Assembly (NCBI GenBank): GCA_018645325.1
Contig: JABGOU010000010.1
Location: forward strand, 25,739-89,738
Length of the DNA stretch: 64,000 nucleotides
Direction of reading: 5' to 3'
Origin: Desulfobacula sp.
GTDB lineage: Bacteria; Desulfobacterota; Desulfobacteria; Desulfobacterales; Desulfobacteraceae
Part shown: piece by piece, positions 16,575-25,600 of the stretch
How the letters are laid out: each line of letters starts with the position of its first letter
How positions within the stretch are numbered: position 1 is the first letter of the stretch
Notes under the pieces: generated by a model
The model's database searches: none
Told to the model about the DNA's origin: nothing
The model's input: the letters and a program-made list of their open reading frames with translations, nothing else
Program-made: the position numbers and the translations under genes

Positions 16575-18293
16575 ATGAAAATTAAAACCGGTTCATTTAA
16601 AAGCCAGCCTTTTCTTATCTGCCTGTTGCTCATCATGGCCATTTACCTTCCCGTTAATTATTTTGGTTTTGTGAGCATGGATGATGCAGAACATTTTGAT
16701 AAATTTTTAAATGAAGATTTTAATTTTGATCTTTTCAAAACATTCTTTCGTGATTCAGCAACAACATATTACAGGCCCTTGTTAGCCCTGTCCTTTTATC
16801 TTGACGGCCAGATCTGGGGATTGTCAATGAAAGGATATCATTTTACCAATTATTTTTTCCATATCATAAATGCCATACTTGTCTATTTGATTGCTTTGCA
16901 GCTTTTTAAGCAGGATAAGAAAGTAAAGTTTTATGCAAGTCTTGCCATGGTTTTATTCGGCCTTCATCCATTGACCTGTGAATCAGTGGCCTGGGTTTCA
17001 GGTCGCTCAGATATTGCCGGGGTTTTCTTTTTTCTTTTGGGGGTTTATTTTTATTTTATAAGGAAACCTTTTCGATTTGTACTGACACCCTTTGCAGTTT
17101 TTATGGGAATGCTGTGCAAGGAAAACGCTTTAGCAGGCATTCCAATTATTATACTCATGGATCTGTTCATCAATTGTATCCATAAACATCGGGTTAAAGA
17201 TATTTTAAAATCTTTTGTTGTATGGAGCATTGTCATGGCAGTTCCCCTTTTTTTATACCTGTTTTTAAGAACGGGCGGGTGGGAGTATTATACTAATGTT
17301 TCTTTTTTCGTGCCTGCAAAAACAATTGATACGGGTAGCGGTGAAATAAGTTTTTTTAAGTTTTTTCAAGTTTTCCCAGTGATCGCTTTTTATCTTAAAA
17401 AGCTTATAATCCCGTTTCCGCTTAATTTTGCAATATCCCAGATCAATACATTGATTTATTCAATGGTTTTTTTTGCTTTTTGTATGCTGAATATTTTTTG
17501 GTTCTTTAAAAAAAAAAGATTTTTAGCACTCTGGAGCATGATCCTTGTCATATCTTTTGTTCCGGCCCTGCCAATTGCTTTTGGAACAATAGCATGGGTT
17601 CCTTTTGCTGAAAGATACTTGTATCTGTCCGTCAGTGTGGCAGGTATTTGCATGGCTGCCTGCGGCCGTTATTTTGTTAAAAAAGGTTTTATAAGTTTTC
17701 AAAACCAATGGATAGTTTTCATTGTCCTGATACTTGTTTTTTCTATTACAACTTTTAACAGAGAATTTGTGTGGAGAAATAATCAAACCCTCTGGGCAGA
17801 TACCTTGAAAAAAAATCCGAATTCCAGCATGGTATTGTTTAAATATGGTCAGGCTTTTGGACGAGAAAAAGAAATATGGGCTTACAAAAAAGCTATAGCT
17901 ATTTCAGATAATTTCAAATTTAAAGATCTAACTCTTCTTGAGATTGCAGAATATGAAAAATCTGTCGGGAATTATGATAAAGCAATTGAAAATATTGAAA
18001 AGGCATTGGCTATTAATAAAAATTTTGAAAATCTGTGTCAAGCGGCTGAAATTATTTTATCAATAGGACTAGAGAATAAACATCTTGAAAAAGAATATAC
18101 AGCACAGGCTATACCATATTATAAGTCTGCATATAAAACACATAAGACCGCCTTTGTTCTGTATGAAATTGGAATACTAATGAAAAAAACAGGCAGGCAG
18201 GCTGAGGCAATACAAATTTTTAAAAAGGTGATTCATAAACATCCAAAGTCGAAATATGCTCTTTATGCAGGTATACAGCTAAAAAAAATATAA
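16575..18293 (+). CDS. Polytopic GT-C-like glycosyltransferase with C-terminal TPRs (TMTC/DUF1736-like)
   Basis: The 572-residue protein has about ten membrane segments (residues 12-405) followed by a cytosolic or periplasmic tail with three to four tetratricopeptide repeats (about 420-570). The N-terminal loop has Asp36-Asp37 just after the first helix, and HPLTCESVAWVSGRSD is the signature of TMTC/DUF1736-type O-mannosyltransferase-like proteins. Enzymes of this fold take lipid-linked sugars and glycosylate exported proteins. Placed immediately after the split pilin, it is a candidate pilin glycosyltransferase; that is inference from position. The ATG at 16575 is preferred; an upstream in-frame TTG lies within the terminator. 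Substrate is unknown. Confidence 0.72.
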   Translation: MKIKTGSFKSQPFLICLLLIMAIYLPVNYFGFVSMDDAEHFDKFLNEDFNFDLFKTFFRDSATTYYRPLLALSFYLDGQIWGLSMKGYHFTNYFFHIINAILVYLIALQLFKQDKKVKFYASLAMVLFGLHPLTCESVAWVSGRSDIAGVFFFLLGVYFYFIRKPFRFVLTPFAVFMGMLCKENALAGIPIIILMDLFINCIHKHRVKDILKSFVVWSIVMAVPLFLYLFLRTGGWEYYTNVSFFVPAKTIDTGSGEISFFKFFQVFPVIAFYLKKLIIPFPLNFAISQINTLIYSMVFFAFCMLNIFWFFKKKRFLALWSMILVISFVPALPIAFGTIAWVPFAERYLYLSVSVAGICMAACGRYFVKKGFISFQNQWIVFIVLILVFSITTFNREFVWRNNQTLWADTLKKNPNSSMVLFKYGQAFGREKEIWAYKKAIAISDNFKFKDLTLLEIAEYEKSVGNYDKAIENIEKALAINKNFENLCQAAEIILSIGLENKHLEKEYTAQAIPYYKSAYKTHKTAFVLYEIGILMKKTGRQAEAIQIFKKVIHKHPKSKYALYAGIQLKKI

Positions 18294-18299
18294 AATTTT

Positions 18300-18437
18300 T
18301 TGTAATTGTTCAGCCCGTTAAAAAAGTTATCCCCAAAGCCCTGTCTGATGGATATTTGCAGGAGGTTAAGCGAATAGCCTCGAAACAAATATCCATCAGA
18401 CAGGGCGGTTTCAAGCGTAAGAGCTGAATAATTACAA
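18300..18437. repeat. Nested palindromic repeat element, copy 1 (138 bp)
   Basis: The element has outer inverted ends (TTGTAATTGTTCAGC against GCTGAATAATTACAA, one mismatch) and inner 21-bp arms that pair perfectly (18338-18358 with 18386-18406) around a 27-nt loop containing a smaller GAGG/CCTC hairpin. It begins 7 bp after the stop codon of the GT-C gene. A second copy lies at 51646-51784 with the same outer ends, loop and spacing. It encodes no protein. It may be a non-autonomous mobile element (MITE/REP type) and may act as a terminator. Confidence 0.85.
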
Positions 18438-18683
18438 TTTTTTAATACATCTTTTGACAATTTATGAGTTTTAGTTCAATTTAAGCAAAACTTTTCGATA
18501 ACAAATCTTGCATAATGTGTTATTCTGTTTTAATGCAAGTAAGATGCAAATTATAACCGTTTGAATATATTGAATATTTTGAGAATTATAATTTTTTTCT
18601 ATTTCGCAGCAATCGGGCAAAAGAGTGGGTTATTCAAAGGCCTCTAACTGTGTAATTGACAAAAACTGTTGGTTAAATTCAGT
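18438..18683. other. AT-rich intergenic stretch left of the IS element
   Basis: I see no ORF, RNA gene or clear promoter in these 246 bp between the palindromic repeat and the insertion sequence. It was presumably continuous with 19995-20233 before the IS inserted. Confidence 0.5.
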
Positions 18684-19994
18684 AATGTCCGGTTAGGTTT
18701 TTGCTTGTGTTATTATTTTTTGATCTTTGACAACATTGTCCCTACTTGGATTCGGTGCAGCAGCATCAGTGCCACTGAATAGTTCATTTAAGATTGTGGT
18801 CCGTAATTCTCGAACTCTTTTGATAGAAACCTTTTCACTGAACTGTTCCCGGCAGTATATAGCCATCAGCAAATATGTGATGAGGCCTCCGAGTATTTGA
18901 ACCATGAGCCCATATTCACTTCTGGCAATCAAATGGTATACCTTTAAGTGTTCTTTCCACCATTTGAAAAAATTTTCTATGGTCCACCTGAGTTTATAAA
19001 TCGTTGCTATCTGTTCAGCTGTCAGATCATGCCGATCAGTCGCAACATAATATTTAACCCCGGCAATCTTATAATCGACGACTCGAACAGGCTTCCGGGT
19101 CTGATTTTGTCCAGGGGTGCCAATAAGTACCACAGCATCATAGAAAATATAATTGCCAGGGATAACGCAGTTCTCTTTAAGGATTGTCCTTGTTGTTTTG
19201 GTTTTGATACGGCAAACAAAATGTTTGTTTTCTTTTTGAAGCAGGTCAAAATCCTTATGAGATTGATACCCCCGGTCCATGACACCGGTTTGTCCTTTTG
19301 AAAGAATAAGGTTAACAAAAGGACGTTCTCCACCATTACCGTCAGTAAGGAATATTTTGTTTGGAATGCCGTGATTGATATCAAATCCGCAATGAGCTTT
19401 GGCTTTTTTAGAACCTTTTCTGTAATCAGCCCAGTACATTGAAAGAACTGCATCAATCAGTCTGCCATCAATGGATACAAGATTTCCTAACTGTGAATGC
19501 TCTTTAGGAAGAACGCCCGCAGCCTGTTTATAAAGATTTTCAAAAATGAATTGTAATTGTTCAAGCCCCCTATGGTTGACTGCCTCAGAAAAGCTGCTGC
19601 GACTAATACCCCATCCGGGGAGATGTTTTGTTTGGCAAATTCATTTTCTTTCAGATCTTGAATGAGGTGCCGGGCTGATTTGTGTTCCTGAAGATGAAAG
19701 TATATCAGGGCGTTTAATTGGTCCTCAAATGTCATTTTTAAAGGTCGATCTCCTCTTGATAATAATTCTGGCGTAAATGGAAATAACTTTACCAGAGGAA
19801 TCTTAAATTTGTCAAAAGTCAGAGACTGAAGCTGTTTTTTAGGGATCGATATGCAAGTCATGCTTTAACTCCTTGAAAATAAAGGTTATATTTTCAAGGC
19901 GCGCGGCATTTTGCCGCCCCTTTGTCAACAAAAAAATGAAGTTTTAATTAAAAAAAATGTGTTAGATGTGCTATGCAAGTATCTAACCGGACAT
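18684..19994 (-). mobile_element. IS4-family insertion sequence (1311 bp)
   Basis: The element is bounded by imperfect inverted repeats: ATGTCCGGTTAGGTTTTTGC on the left and, reading inward from the right end, ATGTCCGGTTAGATACTTGC. Between them lies one minus-strand transposase with the IS4 YREK signature. The flanking bases (CAGTA on the left, CACTA on the right) could be a decayed target duplication, but this is weak. The element lies between the GT-C gene and the minor-pilin operon, so it splits the pilus locus without disrupting a visible gene. The transposase reading frame is broken, so the copy is probably no longer autonomous. Confidence 0.88.
18693..19861 (-). pseudogene. IS4-family transposase, frameshifted
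   Basis: Translation from the ATG at 19861 gives the usual N-terminal region (FEDQLNALIYFHLQEHKSAR) and then leaves frame near 19617-19620. From there the protein continues in another minus frame as GISRSSFSEAVNHRGLEQLQ, SIDGRLID (first catalytic Asp), GVMDRGY (second Asp), and YKLRWTIENFFKWWK, which is the Y(2)R(3)E(6)K motif of IS4 transposases holding the catalytic Glu. One missing C in a CCCC run (minus strand) explains the break. No canonical slippery heptamer is present, so a decay mutation is more likely than programmed frameshifting. The stop codon lies within the left inverted repeat. Confidence 0.85.
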
Positions 19995-20175
19995 CACTAT
20001 GTTAAATTGACAAGTTTTGTAAAATAACAATTTTATAATCTTAAATGAAATGATTTGTTCTCAGTGAGCCATATTCTGTATTCATAATTGATCAATCTAC
20101 GTTGACAGTGTTTTCGACGATAATTTGTTATTGTAAAGAGTTTACTATGTGGATTATTAGAAAATAAATTAATGC

Positions 20176-20191
20176 TTGCATTATTCTTGCT
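20176..20191 (+). promoter_or_regulatory. Possible sigma-54 promoter for the minor-pilin operon
   Basis: TTGCAT, five bases, then TTGCT has the exact -24/-12 spacing, a perfect -12 element and a -24 element with two mismatches. It lies about 43 bp before fimT. A sigma-70 reading of the same area has poor spacing. The weak -24 makes this tentative. Confidence 0.4.
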
Positions 20192-20233
20192 TATAATATT
20201 TTAGATGGATAATCATGAAATCAGGATTTTAGT

Positions 20234-20785
20234 ATGGTATTGAGAAATAAAATAGAGGCAAAGGCGGGTTTCACGCTAATAGAGCTTATGATTGTGATTG
20301 CCATGATTGGTATTTTGTCTGCTATTGCAGTTCCAAGATTCAATGCCTGGCTTCCAGGGTACAGGCTTAAATCAGCTGTTAGTGATTTACAATCAAATAT
20401 GCAAAAAGCAAGAGTTATGGCAATAAAAGGAAACCTTTCAGTTCAGATACGATTTGACAATACAAATTTACCGGGTTTTTATTATTTTGATACTATTGAC
20501 GATGATGCGTACACAGCCGGAGAATTCCGGGTTAATCTCTCATCCTACAGCAGTGGAGTTGATTATGGCACAGGAAATGCCAGTCTTAACTGGAGTGGAA
20601 ATAATTGTACCCAGGCTACAGCCATAGGTTTTGGAAGCCGTGGTACGGCAAACCAGGCAAGTGTTTTTCTGCAGAATGAAAATGCAGCTGTCTGTTATGC
20701 AGTAACTACCAGTATTGCCGGTACTGCAAAAGTCAGAAAATATAACGGATTACTGCCGTTTAGTACTAACAATTGGATTCAATAA
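20234..20785 (+). CDS. fimT: Minor pseudopilin, GspH/FimT type
   Basis: The 183-residue prepilin has the leader ending KAG followed by [21 protein letters not shown] (cleavage after Gly12, Glu5 of the mature protein present), then the GspH/FimT core PRFNAWLPGYRLKSAVSDLQ...QKARVMAIKGN and a beta-rich globular domain with two Cys that could form a disulfide. FimT/GspH proteins sit at the tip of the pilus and, in some bacteria, help DNA binding. It begins the operon fimT-pilW-pilV-pilX-pilY1; its TAA overlaps the next ATG (TAATG). Confidence 0.87.
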   Translation: MVLRNKIEAKAGFTLIELMIVIAMIGILSAIAVPRFNAWLPGYRLKSAVSDLQSNMQKARVMAIKGNLSVQIRFDNTNLPGFYYFDTIDDDAYTAGEFRVNLSSYSSGVDYGTGNASLNWSGNNCTQATAIGFGSRGTANQASVFLQNENAAVCYAVTTSIAGTAKVRKYNGLLPFSTNNWIQ

Positions 20786-21660
20786 TGGTCTATAATATTT
20801 ATAATTCTAATAAATCCAAAGGTTTTACATTAATTGAAATTCTTATCACTTTATTAATTTCAAGCGTTGTGATGATTGCAGCTTATCAGACATTCGACTC
20901 CCAGCAAAAAAGTTATTTGATCCAGGAGAATGTTGCAACAATGCAGCAAGGGCTGAGGGCGTCAATGCTTCTTCTGACTAATGATATCAGGATGGCAGGA
21001 TATGACAGCCAACTCAGCGATAATTTTGGAATTACAGATATCACTCCCAGAGACATAAATAACAACGTAGATGCCGGGAATACTGGAAAAAGCGGTATCG
21101 AGATCACAGCAGATTTAGATGATGACGGGCAAATCAGTACTGGAGAAAGGATTCACTACTCAGTTTATGATTTCGTCGCAGGTGATGGAAATCTTGATCT
21201 GGCAAGAAATAGTGGTAATGGTAGACGGCTATTGGCCGAAAATATCCAGGGATTTGGTCTTGCTTTTGCCTTTGACGATGATCTTGACAATGAAATGGAC
21301 ACCTATACTGCAACAAATCCCGGTGCAACCCAGCATATTATTTGGGCCATAGATTCAGACGGTGACAATGACCTTGATACAAATCTTGATACAAACCTTG
21401 ATGGGATTATTGATGTTGCTGACAGCCCCGGTGGGGCTGGGAGTAATGGTATAATTGTGGGAACTGCCCTTTCAACTGATGTTCCCATTGCCAATATTCG
21501 GGCCGTAAAAGTTTGGCTGCTTGCAGAAACCGACCAAATACAAACCGGCCTAAATTCAACAGACACCTATATCGTTGGAAAATATGTAATTACACCAAAC
21601 AATAACAAACTGATGAGGCTTTCAAGCACAACCATTAAATGCCGAAACCTGGGGTTATGA
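20785..21660 (+). CDS. pilW: Minor pilin, PilW type
   Basis: This protein of about 291 residues has a prepilin leader ending KSKG before FTLIEILITLLISSVVMIAA, then the PilW N-terminal segment (QTFDSQQKSYLIQENVATMQ, RDIRMAGY-like NDIRMAGYDSQ). The body is Asp/Asn-rich with several DxDxD-like acidic loops (DLDDDGQIS, DDDLDNEMD, DSDGDNDLDTNLDTNLDG) that look like calcium-binding segments. PilW works with PilX, PilV and PilY1 to prime pilus assembly. I chose the ATG overlapping the fimT stop; a TTG four codons earlier is unlikely. Confidence 0.87.
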   Translation: MVYNIYNSNKSKGFTLIEILITLLISSVVMIAAYQTFDSQQKSYLIQENVATMQQGLRASMLLLTNDIRMAGYDSQLSDNFGITDITPRDINNNVDAGNTGKSGIEITADLDDDGQISTGERIHYSVYDFVAGDGNLDLARNSGNGRRLLAENIQGFGLAFAFDDDLDNEMDTYTATNPGATQHIIWAIDSDGDNDLDTNLDTNLDGIIDVADSPGGAGSNGIIVGTALSTDVPIANIRAVKVWLLAETDQIQTGLNSTDTYIVGKYVITPNNNKLMRLSSTTIKCRNLGL

Positions 21661-22103
21661 AAAATTTTATTTTAAAATTAAAACAAACATCAAAGGTTCA
21701 AAAAGGATTCACTCTGATAGAAATCCTGATTGCCATTGCCATTTTATCCATAGGCTTATTAAGTATTGCTGCTATGCAGGTATCAGCAATCCGTGGGAAT
21801 GCCAAGTCAAACAAGTTATCACAAAGAACCACAACCGCATCCAACCATATAGAATATCTCTTAAATCTACCTTTTAATGATTCCAATTTGTCAGCTGGAA
21901 ATCATGACCCGGAAAATGACGGTGTTGATAATGATGGAGATGGTGTTACAGATGAACCAGATGATGACGGTGAATTAAAATATTCTGTCACCTGGAATAT
22001 TACAGATGACACCTCAAGTCAAAAGACCATTGCACTGACCATTGCCGTAACTTCTTATGGCTCAGCAACAACCTTAACTATCAATACTATAAGAATTAGA
22101 TAG
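21657..22103 (+). CDS. pilV: Minor pilin, PilV type
   Basis: The 148-residue prepilin has a 17-residue leader ending KVQKG, then FTLIEILIAIAILSIGLLSIAAMQ, the typical PilV helix, followed by an acidic segment DPENDGVDNDGDGVTDEPDD that looks like a calcium-binding repeat, and a beta domain. The ATG overlaps the pilW stop (ATGA), which is preferred over the in-frame ATG 18 bp upstream. It is the third gene of the minor-pilin operon. Confidence 0.87.
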   Translation: MKNFILKLKQTSKVQKGFTLIEILIAIAILSIGLLSIAAMQVSAIRGNAKSNKLSQRTTTASNHIEYLLNLPFNDSNLSAGNHDPENDGVDNDGDGVTDEPDDDGELKYSVTWNITDDTSSQKTIALTIAVTSYGSATTLTINTIRIR

Positions 22104-22123
22104 AATGTCAAGGAGGTAAACAT

Positions 22124-22612
22124 ATGCGGATCAAGACTTTAAATAATCAGGAGGGGTTTGCTTTAATTACCACCTTGCTTTTTTTAGTAATTCTGACCAT
22201 TATTGGAATTGCAGCAACAAACACTACCTCCATTGAAATCAGTATTGCAGGTAATGAAAAAGTCTATAAACAAAATTTTTATCAGGCTGAAGGGGCAGCC
22301 AATGAAGCTGCCAGCAAAAATCTTGAATCCGCCTGGGTATGGGAATTCAACAAAAATGATTTTCCTGATAATGGTAATGGAGAAGTGGACGTAGACCAGG
22401 TTTTTACACAAACCTCCGGACTGAGTGCCAATACAAATTATGGTGTTGTTGATAATGATATCCCTTCAGGTATATTAGGTTCAGGTCATTCTTTAAAGGT
22501 TGAAGGAACCAGTGGTTCCGGAGGTAGGATGAATTTTTTTGATTTATATGGTCAAAGCACTGAGAACAACAGTACTGTCAGAATTGTCATGGGATACACA
22601 AAACGGCTATAA
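22124..22612 (+). CDS. pilX: Minor pilin, PilX type
   Basis: The 162-residue protein begins MRIKTLNNQEG before FALITTLLFLVILTIIGIAA, the PilX N-terminal signature in which the usual Glu5 is replaced, followed by TNTTSIEISIAGNEKVYKQN and a QAEGAANEA segment typical of PilX. AAGGAGG lies 9 bp upstream of the ATG. PilX links the minor-pilin complex to PilY1, whose gene starts 12 bp downstream. Confidence 0.85.
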   Translation: MRIKTLNNQEGFALITTLLFLVILTIIGIAATNTTSIEISIAGNEKVYKQNFYQAEGAANEAASKNLESAWVWEFNKNDFPDNGNGEVDVDQVFTQTSGLSANTNYGVVDNDIPSGILGSGHSLKVEGTSGSGGRMNFFDLYGQSTENNSTVRIVMGYTKRL

Positions 22613-22624
22613 GAGGGGTGATTT

Positions 22625-25600
22625 ATGGTTTTTAAAAAAAAAATCGCTGGCTTTACTGGAAAATGCAAGTTCATCATGCTATCTTTATTCTTTCTTTTAT
22701 ACTATACCACCAATGGATTATGCATAGATATAAGTGATGATCCAATGGATACAAAAGTACAGGCAGCACCACCCAATATCATGTTTGTCATTGATAATTC
22801 AGGCAGTATGGACTGGGAGTTCATGACAGAAGAGAATAACGGAAGATTTACGATTTCAGGCTCCGCGCATGAATACCTTTTCTCAAATCCCGGTGATAAT
22901 GTCTACTCGTCCTATAGCTCTAATGGGACTATTTTATCAAACACAGATAAAGAGTATTGGAAAGGCCAGTGGTCTGGTTACAATAAACTTTATTACAATC
23001 CTTCATCTACCTATACCCCATGGCCCGGCACAGCAACCTATACCATGGATGATGCTGATTTGAAAACTTCTTATTCCAATCCTATTCATGTCAGCGGTGG
23101 AGATCCATCCATAACTTTAAAAAATACTTTTAAAACAATTACCTATAGAACACCGATCATTGTGGATAATGCTGACGGTGGACCTGATTTTACCACAACG
23201 GGTACCTGGTCTGAATCATCCTATGAAAATGAGTGGCCATATCCAGATGCAACTCATAGCTCTTTATCTACAAATGGCAGTGGGACGGCTGTTTTCAAAC
23301 CTGACATTCCCAATACGGATGTTTATGAAGTTTATGCGTGGTGGAATTGTTATTCCAGCCGTGATACCAACGCAAAAATCACAATTAACCACATTGGAGG
23401 TCCAACAATAATATTCAAAACTCAGCAGGCTTCTGCTGTCACTAAAAATGAACCTGGTGTTTGTGGAGAATGGATATCTTTAGGTGATTATAATTTTAAC
23501 AGTGATGACAGCGGAAATGTCGTTATCGAACGCCACGGCGCCAGTACAGGAGATTCTACCATTGCCGATGCCATCAAGTTTATTCGAACTAGCACTCCTG
23601 ATGCAGACATCCTAATCAAGAACGCCCATTATTTCACATGGTATGATGAGAATAGCAATGAGACAGTGGACAATCTGGAAGTCTATCTTGTTACATGGGA
23701 AGACACGGATGCTGATGACATTCTTGATCACAGGCTCTATTACCAGGTGGACAATACTGATGACGATAAAGTTGAGTCATTGGAGTTAAGGCCTCTATCC
23801 TATCATAAAGATGATCAGGGAAATGATGAAGTTCCCAATGATATACAACCCAAAAATTATGATGAAAACGGGAGTGATTTTACATACAAAACAGATGAAG
23901 AAGACCTTCAAAATTTTGCTAACTGGTACTCTTACTATCGGCGAAGGGAACTTGCAGCAAAGGCAGCTATTGCAAAATCCATTTTAGACCTTGATTGGGT
24001 ATATGCAGGATTTTATACCATTAACAGCGGACTTCGACAGACGGTTTTACCCATAAATGTAGAATCAAACTCGATTATTGTTGATAATAAAGACAGCGGA
24101 TTTACTAAAAGCGGTACCTGGAAGGAATCAAGCGCCCAAAATTATGGCCAGGAGTATAATGAAAGCTCTCTTTATTCAAGCAGGGGTACTGCAAAATGGA
24201 CTCCCAGTCTTACTGCAGGCTCATATAAAGTCTATGCCTGGTGGGGGTATGCCGGTAGTCGTACCACCCAGGCACAATATACCATAAATCATAGTGGCGG
24301 AACTTCAACTATTACTAAAAATCATAATATTCAAACCGAGGCATTTCAGTGGCAGCTTTTAGGAACTTACTCTTTTAATGCAGGAACTTCAGGATATGTA
24401 ACTGTAAAAAACATAGGAAGCACTAGGAAATATGCCAGTGCAGATGCCATAAAATTTGAAGGCACATCCGGCGGTACAACGGTTGATGACACGGATACGC
24501 TTTTGAATCTATTATACGAAATGAACTCCAGTGGTGGGACACCTTTGCGAGCTGCTCTCAGAGATGTTGGACGATATTATGATCAGGATGACGGGTATAC
24601 GGGGAATCTTGGCACCTCTCCCTTTAAGGATGAGGCAGATGGAGGTGCCTGTCAACAGGCTTTTACGGTTTTAATGACGGATGGATATTATAACGGCAGT
24701 GATCCTGGAATTGGAAATGAAGACGGGGATGATGGAGCACCCTATGCAGACTCGTATTCAGATACCCTGGCAGACATGGCTATTAAATATTATGATACTG
24801 ATTTAGCCGATACTTTACCTGACAATCTGCCCACTAACAATTATGACAATAAAAAATCCCAGCATATGATCACATATTCTGTTTCATTCGGAGTTACGGG
24901 CACGATTGATCAAACCGATATGGATAATGATGGAATCACTGACAACCCGAGTTATGAAGATGACCCATATTTTTTAAATTCTAACACCCCAAAGCCGACC
25001 TGGCCTAATCCGGACAGTGGAGATTCGCAGAAAATTGATGACCTCTGGCATGCTGCTGTAAATGGCAGGGGAGAATTTTTCAGTGCTGATGATCCTGAAG
25101 AACTGGTCTCTTCATTAAATTCAGTTTTTGAAAATCTGGCATCCAGAATTGCATCCGGTGCATCTGTCTCAGTAAATGGTGATGAACTGAACACAGGGTC
25201 AGTCATGTATCAGTCTACATACACATCCGGAGATTGGGAAGGAGATGTGACAGCATATCCCATAGACTCACACACAGGTGAAATTAAAACAGAAGATAGT
25301 GATATTCTCTGGCATGCATCAGAAAAGCTTCAATCACAGGATTGGGATACCGGGCGAAAAATTGTAACCTATAACGGATATGATGATATTATAATTTTCA
25401 GATATGATAATTTGACAGCTCTTCAGAAAACATCCATTGACAGCAATCCCGATGTGGTGGATTTTATCCGGGGTAAAGAAATATCAGGATTTAGATCCAG
25501 ACAGAAAAAACTTGGGGATATTGTCCATTCTGCTCCACTTTTGGTGATTGGGGACAGTATGGATAATGATAGTGACTCAGATATTGATGAAGAAGATGAA

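Noticed and set aside
18300-18437. Integron attC site
   Set aside because: The element has nested inverted repeats of suitable size but lacks the R'/R'' core sites at its ends, and no integrase or cassettes are next to it.
19600-19630. Programmed -1 frameshift in the IS4 transposase
   Set aside because: There is no X-XXY-YYZ slippery heptamer or downstream stem at the break; a one-base loss in a C run explains it more simply.
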